Counted from the stretch's first letter, positions 16,896-25,950 are shown. The stretch: 64,000 nt of DNA from Nocardiopsis sp. NRRL B-16309 (GCF_001279585.1 NZ_LGEC01000087.1:50723-114722); one strand, 5' to 3'. The notes: generated from the sequence alone by a model not told the origin. Program-made: numbers and translations.

Positions 16896-17594
16896 GTGGT
16901 CCACCATGCCGGCACCGACGAGAACCCCGGTCGGTCCCTGATCCCCCAGAACCGCCTCGCGCGCGTCGCGGTGGCGTCCGCCGCCGCGGCGGTTCTCGCC
17001 GTCGCGATCGGCGGCGTCGCCGTGTTCGGCGGACTGGAGTCGGCCGACGCGACACCGCGGCCCTCGTCCCCCGGCGACGAGATGCGCAACACCCTGTTCG
17101 CGCTCACACCGCACGAGGCGCAGCTGGTCACGGACGAGTACGGCTTCGAGATCCACGTCCGCGCCGACGTGGAGGTCCACGGGGTGGACGAGCCCGTCAC
17201 CGTCCAGACCGTCGGTTCGACGATGGTCGCGCGCGTGCTGCCCGGCGGCCAGGAGATCAGGTTCCCCAGCGCCAGCGCCGTGCGCTACCCCGCCTCGACG
17301 ACCTTCGACTTCCAGCCGCACATGCGCGACGAGACCGCCCTGATCTGGTCGGTGGCGGCCGACTCCCCTCTGGACGACCTCTTCACCGAGGAGGAGACCG
17401 CCGAGGGCGGCGACGCGGAGCTGTTCGGCCCCAAGGACGAGGCGACCGAGGAGGGTGTGACCGCCGAGGACGTCGAGGGCATCGAGATCCGACTCCACGA
17501 GGCGGAGAAGATCCAGACCCGCGACGGACAGGACCTGTGGGTGGACACGCCCGTCGTCGTCGGGGTCGTCGAACTGTCGGTGGAGAGGATCTGA
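16896..17594 (+). CDS. Membrane-anchored exported protein, first of three-gene operon
   Basis: The 232-residue protein has a signal-anchor at about 20-45 (ARVAVASAAAAVLAVAIGGVAVFGG) and an extracytoplasmic domain of beta-rich pattern containing LTPHEAQLVTDEYGFEIHV and a C-terminal acidic half. The GTG at 16896 has no Shine-Dalgarno but lies 8 nt after a TACACT -10-like box, consistent with leaderless translation. It ends 2 bp before the next start. The three consecutive single-span proteins probably form a cell-surface complex. I recognise no named family. Confidence 0.65.
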   Translation: MVHHAGTDENPGRSLIPQNRLARVAVASAAAAVLAVAIGGVAVFGGLESADATPRPSSPGDEMRNTLFALTPHEAQLVTDEYGFEIHVRADVEVHGVDEPVTVQTVGSTMVARVLPGGQEIRFPSASAVRYPASTTFDFQPHMRDETALIWSVAADSPLDDLFTEEETAEGGDAELFGPKDEATEEGVTAEDVEGIEIRLHEAEKIQTRDGQDLWVDTPVVVGVVELSVERI

Positions 17595-17596
17595 CC

Positions 17597-18205
17597 GTGT
17601 CCAGCCCCGTGGTCCGCCGTCTGTGGTCCATCGTCGCCTCGGTGGTGCTGGTCGTCGTGATCGTCGCCCTGCAGCGGTTCCTCGTGTCCGACCAGGACCA
17701 GCTCGACCCGATCGCCACCTCCGGTACCGCGGACGCCGCGGTCGCCACCGACGACTTCACGGCCGAGGTGGCCGAGACCGGGGTCGCGACCGCACTGGAG
17801 GTCGCCGGCACCGACGGCACGACGCAGGAGGTCGAGGCCAACGGCGTGTGGGTGGTCGTGTGGGTGCGGGTGACCTCCGAGCACACCCCGATCGACACGA
17901 TGTACGCCGAGCTGCGCATGGACGACGACACGCTCTACTCCGAGCGCGGGTGGTTCACAGACTCGCTCGGCCGGTCGGACTTCTCCCCGGGCATCACCGT
18001 GTACGGCGCGTTCGTGTTCGAGGTCCCGCGGGACCGGCTGGACCGGCCTGCCCTGCTCCTCACCAACGCCTCCGGCCTCGACCGCCGCCTGGGGGCCCAG
18101 GCGGACATCGACCTGGGCCTCACCGACCCGGCTCCCTCCGACGCGCCGATCGCCCTCCTTCCGCCGGAGGTCCAGATGGGGGACACCGCCGATGCATCCG
18201 AATGA
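17597..18205 (+). CDS. Membrane-anchored DUF4352-like exported protein
   Basis: The 202-residue protein has an N-terminal anchor (VVRRLWSIVASVVLVVVIVALQ, about 5-27) and an extracytoplasmic domain with ANGVWVVVWVRVTSEHTPI...YAELRMDDDTLYSERGWF, the pattern of DUF4352-type immunoglobulin-like domains. The GTG at 17597 follows GGAGAGGAT. The 3' end overlaps the next gene by 14 bp. It acts at the cell surface; its role is unknown. Confidence 0.7.
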   Translation: MSSPVVRRLWSIVASVVLVVVIVALQRFLVSDQDQLDPIATSGTADAAVATDDFTAEVAETGVATALEVAGTDGTTQEVEANGVWVVVWVRVTSEHTPIDTMYAELRMDDDTLYSERGWFTDSLGRSDFSPGITVYGAFVFEVPRDRLDRPALLLTNASGLDRRLGAQADIDLGLTDPAPSDAPIALLPPEVQMGDTADASE

Positions 18206-20081
18206 CCCGCGCCGACAGCACGGACGGCTGCCCGACGAGCGGGACCCGCGGACCGGTCGGCGTCCCCAGGGCGCACAGGAGCCGCAGGGGCCCGAGGGGC
18301 GCCCGAGCCCCGCGCCCGGGCCAGGACCACGGAGTTCCCAGGGACCCCAGGGCGGACCGGCGCCCGCGGCCGGAGCGGGCCCGCGGGACCCCCTGGCGCC
18401 CCGGGGCCGGCCGGGCCCAGCGTCGTCCGGGGAACCGCAGCGGCCCCCGGGCCCCCCAGCACCCCAGGGGCCAGCGGGACCCACGCCCGGGCTGAGTCCA
18501 CTGCCTCCCAGAACACCTCAGGCCTCCCACATGCCCCCGGCTCCCCAGGCACAGGGGCGGCACAGCAGGCCCGGAACCGGCGGGGACGAGGGGCCGCGGG
18601 GACAGCGGGACTCCCGGCGCGGCCAGGGCCGTCCGGGCGGCGGTACGCCCCAGGATCCTCAGCACCCCCAGCAGTCGCCCGCTCCCCAGGACCCGCGTGG
18701 CCGCCGCGGCGCTCCGGCCGACGGCTCCCAGGAACCGCGGAGGCCGGCGCACGACCAGGGGCCCCGGTCGCGGCGCGCCGCCCGTCCACAGGACGCCCGT
18801 GGGCCCCAGGACACCGCCGGAGGCCGGCGGCCGGACGTACGGCCGAGCGCCTCCGGCGATCCCCGGCGATCCCAGGACACACCCGGTGCCCGGAGCCCCT
18901 ACACACGGCCGCCCGCGCCCAACGCGCCACGACCGCCCCAGGACGCCACCGGGGCGCAGAACCCGTACGCGCGGCCGCCCGCGCCCGCCGACCGTCGTGG
19001 CCCGCAGGACACCACCGGTGCCCAGCGCCCCTACGCGCGACCGCCTCAAGAGGCCACGGGCGCGCGGAACCCGCACGCACGGCCGCCCGCGCCCAACACG
19101 CCACGACCGCCACAGGACACCACCGGCGCACAGAGCCCCTACGCGCGACCGCCACAGGACGCCACGGGCGCACAGGCAGCACACACACGACCCCCCGCGC
19201 CCAACGTGCCTCTCGGCGAACGACGGCCTTCCCGGCGGCGGTCACCGGCACCCTCCGACGCGACGCGGCAGGGCACCGGCGGGTACCCCGCGCCGGGCCC
19301 GTCCCCCGAGGGCGGGCGCTGGCACCAGGTGCCGCCCACCGGTCCGCAGCCGGGCTGGGCCCGGCCGCCCCAGGGTCCCGGCTACGACACCCGGGCGGCC
19401 GGTGCCGCCGCGGCCGCCGGTGCCCCCGCCCGCGGTCACGGTCCGCCCCGCGCGGCCCGTCCCGGTCGCCCCGGCGCGCTCCGGCACGCGCTTCCGCTGT
19501 GGCGGCGCTTGCGCCTGCCGTATCTGGCGGGTCTGGCCGTCCTGTTCCCCCTCATGGTGATCTGGCCCTACAGCACCGAGTACCAGGCCGGTCTCGACCG
19601 CGGGACCATCAGGCCGCAGGCCCGGGCGGTGGACGGCGACACGGCCACGCTCGCGGGCAGCGAGTGGCGGGCGGTCGGCTCCTTCGTGGGCAACATCGGG
19701 GACGAGGAGCCTCCGCCGGACGGCGTCCAGCTCGTGGACATGGCCTTCGAGGTCACTCCCGCGGACGAGGAGGCGAGCGAGCTGCTGGCCGCGCACTGCG
19801 CCTTCCGCGCCGTGGACGCCCAGGGACGCTCGTGGACCCCGACGAACGAGTACTCCCTGCGCCAGCTGCTGGACGACCCCGGCAACGTCTCGGGCGGCGG
19901 GTGCACCAACGCCGAGCACGAACCGGTCGCGCCCGGGGCGGGCCAGGCGTTCGCGTTGTCGTTCCTCGTTCCCGAGGACGTCGCGGAGGACCTGCTCTTC
20001 GAGGTCACCGTGGCCACCAGCACCGCCGAGCAGCGGCCGCGGCCCGAAGCCGTACTCTTCGAGGCCGAGATCCTGGAGTGA
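18192..20081 (+). CDS. Large Pro/Gln-rich repeat membrane protein with extracellular DUF4352-like domain
   Basis: The 629-residue product begins with about 430 low-complexity residues rich in Pro, Gln, Gly and Arg. This tract includes degenerate tandem units of about 20-25 residues of the type TGAQxPYARPPAPxxxRPPQD (DNA about 18870-19190). A membrane span follows (LPYLAGLAVLFPLMVIW, about 437-455). The C-terminal 170-residue extracytoplasmic domain contains WRAVGSFVGNIGD, AHCAFRAVDAQGRSWTP and GGGCTNAEHEPVAPG, with two cysteines likely paired. ATG 18192 overlaps the preceding stop. The cytosolic Pro-rich region could be a scaffold or phosphorylation platform; this is speculation from composition. 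Confidence 0.7.
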   Translation: MHPNDPRRQHGRLPDERDPRTGRRPQGAQEPQGPEGRPSPAPGPGPRSSQGPQGGPAPAAGAGPRDPLAPRGRPGPASSGEPQRPPGPPAPQGPAGPTPGLSPLPPRTPQASHMPPAPQAQGRHSRPGTGGDEGPRGQRDSRRGQGRPGGGTPQDPQHPQQSPAPQDPRGRRGAPADGSQEPRRPAHDQGPRSRRAARPQDARGPQDTAGGRRPDVRPSASGDPRRSQDTPGARSPYTRPPAPNAPRPPQDATGAQNPYARPPAPADRRGPQDTTGAQRPYARPPQEATGARNPHARPPAPNTPRPPQDTTGAQSPYARPPQDATGAQAAHTRPPAPNVPLGERRPSRRRSPAPSDATRQGTGGYPAPGPSPEGGRWHQVPPTGPQPGWARPPQGPGYDTRAAGAAAAAGAPARGHGPPRAARPGRPGALRHALPLWRRLRLPYLAGLAVLFPLMVIWPYSTEYQAGLDRGTIRPQARAVDGDTATLAGSEWRAVGSFVGNIGDEEPPPDGVQLVDMAFEVTPADEEASELLAAHCAFRAVDAQGRSWTPTNEYSLRQLLDDPGNVSGGGCTNAEHEPVAPGAGQAFALSFLVPEDVAEDLLFEVTVATSTAEQRPRPEAVLFEAEILE

Positions 20082-20093
20082 GCCCGACCCGGG

Positions 20094-20251
20094 ACCGGAC
20101 CCGGGGCCCACCGGCTCTGTCGTCGCCACCGGACCCGGGGCCCACCGGCTCTGTCGTCGCGACCGGACCCGAAGCCCTCACTGGCCCCGGAGCCCTCACC
20201 GGCTCCGGCGCGCTCACCGGCTCCGGGATCCCCACCGGCTCCGGCGCGCTC
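20094..20251. repeat. 34-bp tandem repeat followed by 18-bp repeats
   Basis: A 34-bp unit beginning ACCGGACCCGGGGCCCACCG occurs at 20094-20127 and 20128-20161, identical except for the last base, with a third partial copy. It is followed by 18-bp units of the type CCGGCTCCGGCGCGCTCA up to about 20251. The array fills the gap between two convergent genes. It may act as a terminator through its GGGCCC palindromes or be a slippage product. Confidence 0.75.
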
Positions 20252-20257
20252 ACCGTC

Positions 20258-21562
20258 TCAGCGGTTCGGCTCCCGCCCGAGCGCGTGGTTGGCCACCCGC
20301 CACACGCGGCGCCCCGAGCTGCGGTGCTCCGCCTCGCGCAGGGCGATCTCGAACGCCGCGCCCAGCAGGCACACGCGCAGCACCATGTGCACGGCCTCCA
20401 GGACGAAGTCGACGGGCTGGAGCCACGGCCACCACTCACCGGTGAACGAGCCCGGCCCCATCACCACGTACACGGCCCTCCCGAGCTGGCTGAAACCGAC
20501 GTCCAGCACCACGAACGCCAGGCAGAACGACAGGTAGAACACCGGGCCGACGCCGAGGACGAAGCGCAGGGCGTTGATGCACGGCGTGTACTTGCCGTGC
20601 AGGTCCTTGCCGACGGCCTCACCGAACAGCTTGCCCGCCCGGATCGCCTTGTCCACGACACGGCCGAGGTCGCCCCGCCCGGCGGGTACCTCCAGGTAGG
20701 CGTCGTGTTCGTCGACCTCGGCGCGGTAGATCACGGCGGCGATGGTCAGCCACAGCAGCGGTCCGGCGATGCCCGCCTTGAGCGAGTCCCACAGGGACGC
20801 GAGGGCGGCGGCCACGGTGTCCGACAGGTCGGGGAGGTCGACCATCGCGCCCAGTCCGTCGACGGAGGCGGCGAGCGACTCCTGGACCGTCACCCACGCG
20901 ACCCGGCCGGTCAACCAGGTCTGCGCCTCGGTGATCAGGTGCCCGAGGGAGAACAGGAACATGAACGTCCACACACCCTCGAACAGGGCGGTGAGGACGC
21001 CCAGCGCGGGGTTGCGGCTCGACTCGTAGAACCGCCCGCACACGCGACGCAGGACCCACGCCACCAGCGCCACGGCCAGCGGCATCCCGTACCAGCTCAG
21101 CTCGGTCGGTTCGGCGAAGGCCGCCAGCCCCTCCGTGTTGAGGAGGCCGATGCTGTAGACGTTGAACTCCTCGGCGATCAGCCCCCAGGCCCCGTAGAAG
21201 AGCAGGAAGGGCAGGATCGCCAGGGCGACGCCGTCGACGACGCGGCGCTCGCGTTCGACGAACCCGGTCTTCTTGTGCCGCCGCACCGGCTCGGCGCTCA
21301 GCTCGCTGTCGATGGTGCGCAGGCTCGGCCGCACCAGCTGGAACATGATGACGAACGTGATCAGGGTGACGAGCAGTGTCAGACCGAGCCCGGCCAGCGA
21401 CAGCGTCGCGTTGACGTCGGAGAACGCCACCAGGCCGCGCATGAGGAGCGCGTGCACCAGCATCCCGGCCGTGTAGACGCACAGCAGAGGCGCCCAGTAG
21501 CGCCACACGAGGTCGATCGTGTACGCCGGGAGAAGGACTGCGGAAGACGTCGGTCTGGCCAT
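20258..21562 (-). CDS. Polytopic membrane protein, unknown
   Basis: The 434-residue protein has eight or more membrane spans, including WAPLLCVYTAGMLVHALLM near the N-terminus, a long span at FILPFLLFYGAWGL-like positions in the middle, and several near the C-terminus around ALRFVLGVGPVFYLSFCLAFVVL. Charged loops carry VRRHKKTGFVERERRVVDG. No transporter or enzyme signature is recognised. The ATG at 21562 (MARPTSS) is chosen. It is convergent with the surface-protein operon and divergent from the Nudix gene, so it could be functionally tied to either or neither. Confidence 0.7.
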   Translation of the reverse strand: MARPTSSAVLLPAYTIDLVWRYWAPLLCVYTAGMLVHALLMRGLVAFSDVNATLSLAGLGLTLLVTLITFVIMFQLVRPSLRTIDSELSAEPVRRHKKTGFVERERRVVDGVALAILPFLLFYGAWGLIAEEFNVYSIGLLNTEGLAAFAEPTELSWYGMPLAVALVAWVLRRVCGRFYESSRNPALGVLTALFEGVWTFMFLFSLGHLITEAQTWLTGRVAWVTVQESLAASVDGLGAMVDLPDLSDTVAAALASLWDSLKAGIAGPLLWLTIAAVIYRAEVDEHDAYLEVPAGRGDLGRVVDKAIRAGKLFGEAVGKDLHGKYTPCINALRFVLGVGPVFYLSFCLAFVVLDVGFSQLGRAVYVVMGPGSFTGEWWPWLQPVDFVLEAVHMVLRVCLLGAAFEIALREAEHRSSGRRVWRVANHALGREPNR

Positions 21563-21675
21563 AGGTTCATAGAGGTTAGCGGGCACGGCCGCCAGGGGTC
21601 CCCGGCGGTCCACGGATGGGCCCCGGCGGCGGACGGCCGCCGCCGAACACACGCGACGCGAAGCGGGAGGGCTGG

Positions 21676-22182
21676 ATGCGCGAGGTCGACGGAAACGGCT
21701 GGGTGAAGCTGCCGGACGGGTCCCGGCGCTGGGGAGTCTACGGCGCGGCCGGGCTCCTGCTGTACGCCAGGGACATGGCCGGAACCGGCCATGTGCTGCT
21801 CCAACACCGGGCGGGCTGGACCCACATGGGGGGCATGTGGGGCATTCCGGGCGGGGCGCGCAACCGCGACGAGACCCCTCTGGAGGCCGCGGTCCGCGAG
21901 TTCAGCGAGGAGGTCGCGGGGGATCTGGAGGGCTACACGGTGCTCGGCACGCACGAGCACGACCTGGGCGTGTGGCGCTACGACACCTTCCTCGCGAGCG
22001 TGCCCGACCTGCGCCCCTACCGGGCGGCCAACGCGGAGAGCGAGGAGATCCGCTGGGTGCCCGTGGCCGACACCATGGCCCTCCCCCTCCTGCCCGCGTT
22101 CCGCACCGCCTGGCCGCGCCTGCACGCCGACCTCACGGCGGCCGTGAGTCTGGCCGAACCGGGCACTTCCGCCTCCGGCTGA
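21676..22182 (+). CDS. Nudix hydrolase
   Basis: The 168-residue protein has a Nudix box at about 60-82: G-x5-E (GARNRDE), seven residues, then REFSEEVAGD. The glycine normally following REUxEEx is displaced by one residue. The substrate would be a nucleoside diphosphate derivative; the exact one is not predictable. ATG 21676 is preferred because GGGAGG ends 5 nt upstream. It is divergent from the polytopic membrane protein. Confidence 0.88.
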   Translation: MREVDGNGWVKLPDGSRRWGVYGAAGLLLYARDMAGTGHVLLQHRAGWTHMGGMWGIPGGARNRDETPLEAAVREFSEEVAGDLEGYTVLGTHEHDLGVWRYDTFLASVPDLRPYRAANAESEEIRWVPVADTMALPLLPAFRTAWPRLHADLTAAVSLAEPGTSASG

Positions 22183-22406
22183 TCGTTGGTCCCTGTGAGG
22201 TGCTCGGCACCGGGCCGCCTCCGGGGCGGTACCGAACCGGGTGGCGGACCCGACCGAGAAATCAGTGACCGTATCCCAGCGCAGGTGCCGGGGTGCGGCC
22301 TCGGGGGTAAGTCAGGGACAGGCCCTGATGCGCTCGGAACCCCGACCTCGCATCCTGGATGTGACGCCCCGGCGAAGAGCGGGCGTCACGCGATTCGACT
22401 GGAGCT

Positions 22407-22850
22407 GTGAACATGACGCTGGAGCGCGGCAACGCATTCACTCCCGTCGCCTCGGCGACGATGATCTGGCCCTGGGGGGCGTCACTGCTGGGCGGCACCG
22501 TCACCGGTGCGCTCTCCTTCCTCATGAACTTCGGTCTGGCCGGCATCCCGACCGCCGTCTCGACCGGCATCTTCTTCTTCGCCCTCATCGGCGGGGTCGG
22601 CGGTGTCCTGAGCAAGAAGGGCGACCGCCGCGGGCGCCGCTGGGCGGCGGCCTACCCCTTCCGCTACGCGACCGCTCCCGCGCTGCTCGGCGGCGGCGCC
22701 ACGGCCGTCATGACCTATATCGCATCCGTGATCGGCAGCTTCGCGATCTTCAGCGGCCTGTTCGGCGCCCTCTTCGCCGGACTGGGTGTGGGACTGGTGC
22801 TGTGGGTGCTCATCGGCGTCGTGGCGATGGTCGCCGGCAACAAGAACTAG
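22407..22850 (+). CDS. Small polytopic membrane protein, unknown
   Basis: The 147-residue protein has about four hydrophobic spans (about 24-45, 48-68, 92-112 and 116-143) and a basic loop SKKGDRRGRRW between the second and third. It begins GTG AAC ATG, so the start is either 22407 or 22413; a weak GAG precedes. High G/C at third positions supports coding. No family recognised. Confidence 0.65.
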   Translation: MNMTLERGNAFTPVASATMIWPWGASLLGGTVTGALSFLMNFGLAGIPTAVSTGIFFFALIGGVGGVLSKKGDRRGRRWAAAYPFRYATAPALLGGGATAVMTYIASVIGSFAIFSGLFGALFAGLGVGLVLWVLIGVVAMVAGNKN

Positions 22851-22983
22851 TCGGCGTGCGACCGCGCGTCGGCGCCGTGGAGCGCCACCGAGATGGTGGC
22901 GAGGAACAAGAGGGCCTAGGCTCGGTGTTTCCTGTCCGGAGGCGGGACAGACGACACTCACCTACGGGAGACAACCGGCGCCG

Positions 22984-23808
22984 ATGACTGAAGCTGCTCG
23001 TCAGAAGATGGTCGAGCGGGTCCGAGGGCTCCTCCGCATGGCGGAGGATCCCTCGGTGACTGATGCCGAGAGCCAGGCGTTCACCGCCAAGGCCGCCGAG
23101 CTGATGACCCGCCACGCGATCGCCGAGGCCGAGGCCCGCGCAGAGCGGGGCGAGGAACCCGACGCGATCAGCCGCATGGACTACACGGTCCCGGGGGTGG
23201 GCGGCCACGGCAAGGCCCGGGTCCGGGCCCTGGCCGACATCGCGGCGGCCTACGGCTGCCAGTCGGCGGTCCGGGGCAACAGCTCGGAGAACACCGACCG
23301 GACCATCATCCTCGTGGGGACGGTCGACGCGCTGGACGCGCTGCGGATGCTGATGCCGTCGATCTCCATGCAGATGGAGGCGTCCGCGAAGTTCATGAGT
23401 TCCTCGCACGTCACCGATATCCGGGAACTGCGCAACTACACGCGCTCGGAACTGGAGACGGAGCGTAAGCGCTACTACCGGTCGTTCGTGCGTGCCTACG
23501 GGCAGGCCGTCGCGGAGCGCATTCGCGAGTTCCGGGCTCGCTTGCAGGAATCGGCCACTCCAGAAGGGGTTTCCGGTTCGCCCGAAGGGGCGCCCTCTCG
23601 CGGCGCGGAACTCATCCTGAGGGACGACGTGCACCGGGTGAACGAGGAGTTCCAGAAGCAGTTCCCCCAGTTGCGCAAGCACCGTCCCGAGCGCACGCAC
23701 AGCGCGGCCGGCGCACGCGCCGGGTACCGGCGCGGCCGTCAGGCGCAGCTGGGCCTGGACACCCCGTTGACCAGTGGAGGAACCTCCGCGCTGGCCGAGA
23801 GCGACTGA
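22984..23808 (+). CDS. DUF2786 domain-containing protein
   Basis: The 274-residue soluble protein has the DUF2786 N-terminus (MVERVRGLLRMAEDPSVTDAESQAFTAKAAELMTRHAI, about 9-46). A middle domain follows with ILVGTVDALDALRMLMPSISMQM, then a basic C-terminal part (FPQLRKHRPERTHSAAGARAGYRRGRQAQ). Such proteins occur in actinobacteria and phages and are of unknown function; the basic tail suggests nucleic-acid contact. It is convergent with the DnaN paralogue, with a DnaA-box cluster between them. Confidence 0.75.
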   Translation: MTEAARQKMVERVRGLLRMAEDPSVTDAESQAFTAKAAELMTRHAIAEAEARAERGEEPDAISRMDYTVPGVGGHGKARVRALADIAAAYGCQSAVRGNSSENTDRTIILVGTVDALDALRMLMPSISMQMEASAKFMSSSHVTDIRELRNYTRSELETERKRYYRSFVRAYGQAVAERIREFRARLQESATPEGVSGSPEGAPSRGAELILRDDVHRVNEEFQKQFPQLRKHRPERTHSAAGARAGYRRGRQAQLGLDTPLTSGGTSALAESD

Positions 23809-23863
23809 CCCCCGACCCGTGCGCGGGGTGTTCGGGGGTGCTCACGCGTCCGCGTCTCCCACG

Positions 23864-24010
23864 TTGTCCACAGGCTGTGCACAGAATCGGCCCATGTGGC
23901 GTTTTCCCACGTCAATGCGGAAATCCGAGAGCATTCCGAGGGTGTTTCGGGTGTTCCTGTGGGTGATGGCCGTGAGTTATCCACAGACTCGCCGACCAGC
24001 CTGTGGATAA
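23864..24010. promoter_or_regulatory. Cluster of three perfect DnaA boxes
   Basis: TTGTCCACA at 23864-23872, TTATCCACA at 23977-23985 and its reverse complement TGTGGATAA at 24002-24010 lie in a 248-bp convergent intergenic gap. A weaker TGTGCACAG follows the first box by 3 nt. All three match the strong actinobacterial/E. coli DnaA consensus. There is no adjacent dnaA, and a DnaN-like gene starts 1.2 kb away, so this is probably a DnaA-titrating or regulatory locus, not oriC. Confidence 0.7.
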
Positions 24011-24056
24011 CTTGGCGCGCCGACCGGGGGACCGACCGGGAACGCCGGGGCCCCGG

Positions 24057-25211
24057 TCACGGCACCCTCAGGGGCTGAACGAGGTAGCGGAACGCGGGGG
24101 CGTCGCCCTCCTTGGCGGGCACGTCGGTGAAGACCGCGGGCTTGGTGGGTTCGGTGAAGTTCAGGTAGGCGGTGTCGGTCTCCACCCCCGCCAGCCCGTC
24201 GAGCAGGTAGTCGGGCCGGAAGGCGATCCGCAGCGGGTCGCCCTCGTAGTCGACCTCGATCGCCTCGACCGCCTGGGCGTCCTCCCCCGAACCCGCCTCC
24301 AGCACGACCTCGCCCGGGGTGAAGGCCAGCCGGAGCGGCGTGTTGCGGTCGGCGACCAGCGCGACCCGCTTCACGGCCTCGCTCAGCCGCGCCACCGCCA
24401 CCTCGGCGCGCGCGCCGAACTCGCGGGGGAACCACGACTCGTACTTCACGAAGTCGCTGTCGATCAGCCGGGTGGTGGTGCGCCGCTCGCCGTTCTCGAA
24501 GCCGATCATGCCCTCGCCCGGGGACAGGGCCACGCCTTCGCCCACGGTGACCGTGGACAGGGCGATGTCCACGTTGGACGTGCCGATCATGCCCTTGACG
24601 GTCTCCTGCAGCGTGCGGGCCGGGACGAGCGCCGCCAGGCTCACCTCCGGATCACGCGGACTCCACCAGAGCTCGCGGACGGCGATGCGGTAGCGGTCGG
24701 TGGCCACGACGCTCAGGGCGTCGCCGCGGAAGTCGAGGTAGGCGCCGGTGAGCATGGGCAGGGTGTCGTCGCGGCTGGCCGCCGGGCACACCTGGCGCAC
24801 CGCGGCGGCGAAGGGGTCGGCGGGCACCGAGCCGATCCGCCCGGGCATGCCCGGCAGCGCCGGGTAGTCCTCCAGCGGCATGGTGATGAGGGTGAAGCGC
24901 GCGGCGCCGCCGGTGATCCGCAGTGTGGTCCCGTCGGAGTCGATGAACACCGACCCCGGCGGCAGGTTGCGCACGATCTCGGCGAGCAGCCGCCCGGGGA
25001 CCAGGGCCGCGCCGCCCTCCTCGGAGACCACCTCCACCGAGGCGCGCGTGGAGACCTCGTAGTCGAAGCCGGACAGGTGCAGCGACGTGCCGTCGGCCGC
25101 GACCTCCATCCGGGTGCCCGCGAGCACCGGGACCGCCGGGCGGGTGGGCAGGGCGCGGGCCGTCCAGGCCACCGCCTCGGCGAACGCGTCGCGATCCACT
25201 CGCAGCTTCAC
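24057..25211 (-). CDS. DNA polymerase III beta-clamp paralogue
   Basis: The 384-residue protein has the three-domain sliding clamp pattern: VDRDAFAEAVAWTARALPTRPAVPVLAG at the N-terminus, FTLITMPLEDYPALP, DDTLPMLTGAYLDF, and the C-terminal FRPDYLLDGLAG...PAVFTD...YLVQPLRV. The housekeeping dnaN normally follows dnaA, which is not here. This is therefore likely the second DnaN present in many actinomycetes, possibly a specialised clamp for repair polymerases. The typical terminal YLVMPMRL is altered to YLVQPLRVP. Confidence 0.88.
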   Translation of the reverse strand: MKLRVDRDAFAEAVAWTARALPTRPAVPVLAGTRMEVAADGTSLHLSGFDYEVSTRASVEVVSEEGGAALVPGRLLAEIVRNLPPGSVFIDSDGTTLRITGGAARFTLITMPLEDYPALPGMPGRIGSVPADPFAAAVRQVCPAASRDDTLPMLTGAYLDFRGDALSVVATDRYRIAVRELWWSPRDPEVSLAALVPARTLQETVKGMIGTSNVDIALSTVTVGEGVALSPGEGMIGFENGERRTTTRLIDSDFVKYESWFPREFGARAEVAVARLSEAVKRVALVADRNTPLRLAFTPGEVVLEAGSGEDAQAVEAIEVDYEGDPLRIAFRPDYLLDGLAGVETDTAYLNFTEPTKPAVFTDVPAKEGDAPAFRYLVQPLRVP

Positions 25212-25482
25212 GGTGTGGCCTCCTCAGGTCGAACCTCGTGGTGAACGTACCCAGGAGCACGGACATTCGACGCCGGGGAGCGCGCCCGATCCACGATCGC
25301 CGTCCGGGGCGGCGGTGCACGCGAGCGACCCGCGAACGCGACCGCGACGCGGCGGTCCGGGGGCGGTCCGGGGGCGGTCCACGGCCGGCCGGGGCCCGAC
25401 GCGGGGCGGGCCGCCCGGACCACCTCGACCGCGTGGCCCCGGCGGCCCAGAGGCCCGGGGGCCGGGGGCCCGCCCGCTCCGG

Positions 25483-25950
25483 CTACTTCCGGCTCGGCTT
25501 GAGGGTCCAGAGGACCGTCATGCGCCCGGTGACGGTCCCGTCGTCCGTGCGCAGCTCGATCTCGACCGGGAACTCGGGCCGCCGCCCCTCGTCCAGGTCG
25601 GCGACGACCTCCTCGCGCGAACGCCCGAGCGTGGCCTCCGCCGTCACGTCGCCCATGGCGAGCTTGAGGTACTGGATCTCGGCGCTCACCGCCAGCGGCA
25701 CGGCCCGGTCCAGCTGGTCGCCGAAGGTGCCGATGACGATGGCGCCGGAGGCGGACTCGGCCAGGGTGAACATGGCGCCGGCGTGCGGGCCGCCGACGTG
25801 GTTGTGGTGGTCGGCGTTGTCGGGGAGCCGCATCACCGCGCGCCCGTGGTCGAGTTCCGTGAAGGTCACGCCCAGGGTCCGCGCGAAGGGCACGGAGGCC
25901 AGGAATCCGGACTTGACCGTTTCCGCCGTCTCGGCGTTCATCTCTGCCAT
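25483..25950 (-). CDS. Hotdog-fold thioesterase-like protein (DUF4442)
   Basis: The 155-residue protein has the hotdog features HNHVGGPHAGAMFTLAESASG (about 48-68) and a central strand pattern ending in DGTVTGRMTVLWTLKPSRK. DUF4442/PaaI-like proteins hydrolyse acyl-CoA thioesters. The ATG at 25950 (MAEMNAET) is chosen; an upstream in-frame start is unlikely. It is divergent from the LysR gene. The substrate is unknown. Confidence 0.82.
   Translation of the reverse strand: MAEMNAETAETVKSGFLASVPFARTLGVTFTELDHGRAVMRLPDNADHHNHVGGPHAGAMFTLAESASGAIVIGTFGDQLDRAVPLAVSAEIQYLKLAMGDVTAEATLGRSREEVVADLDEGRRPEFPVEIELRTDDGTVTGRMTVLWTLKPSRK

Noticed and set aside
23864..24010. The DnaA-box cluster as the chromosomal origin
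   Set aside because: There are only three boxes in 147 bp and no dnaA, recF, gyrB or AT-rich unwinding region. The adjacent clamp gene looks like a paralogue, so oriC is not supported.
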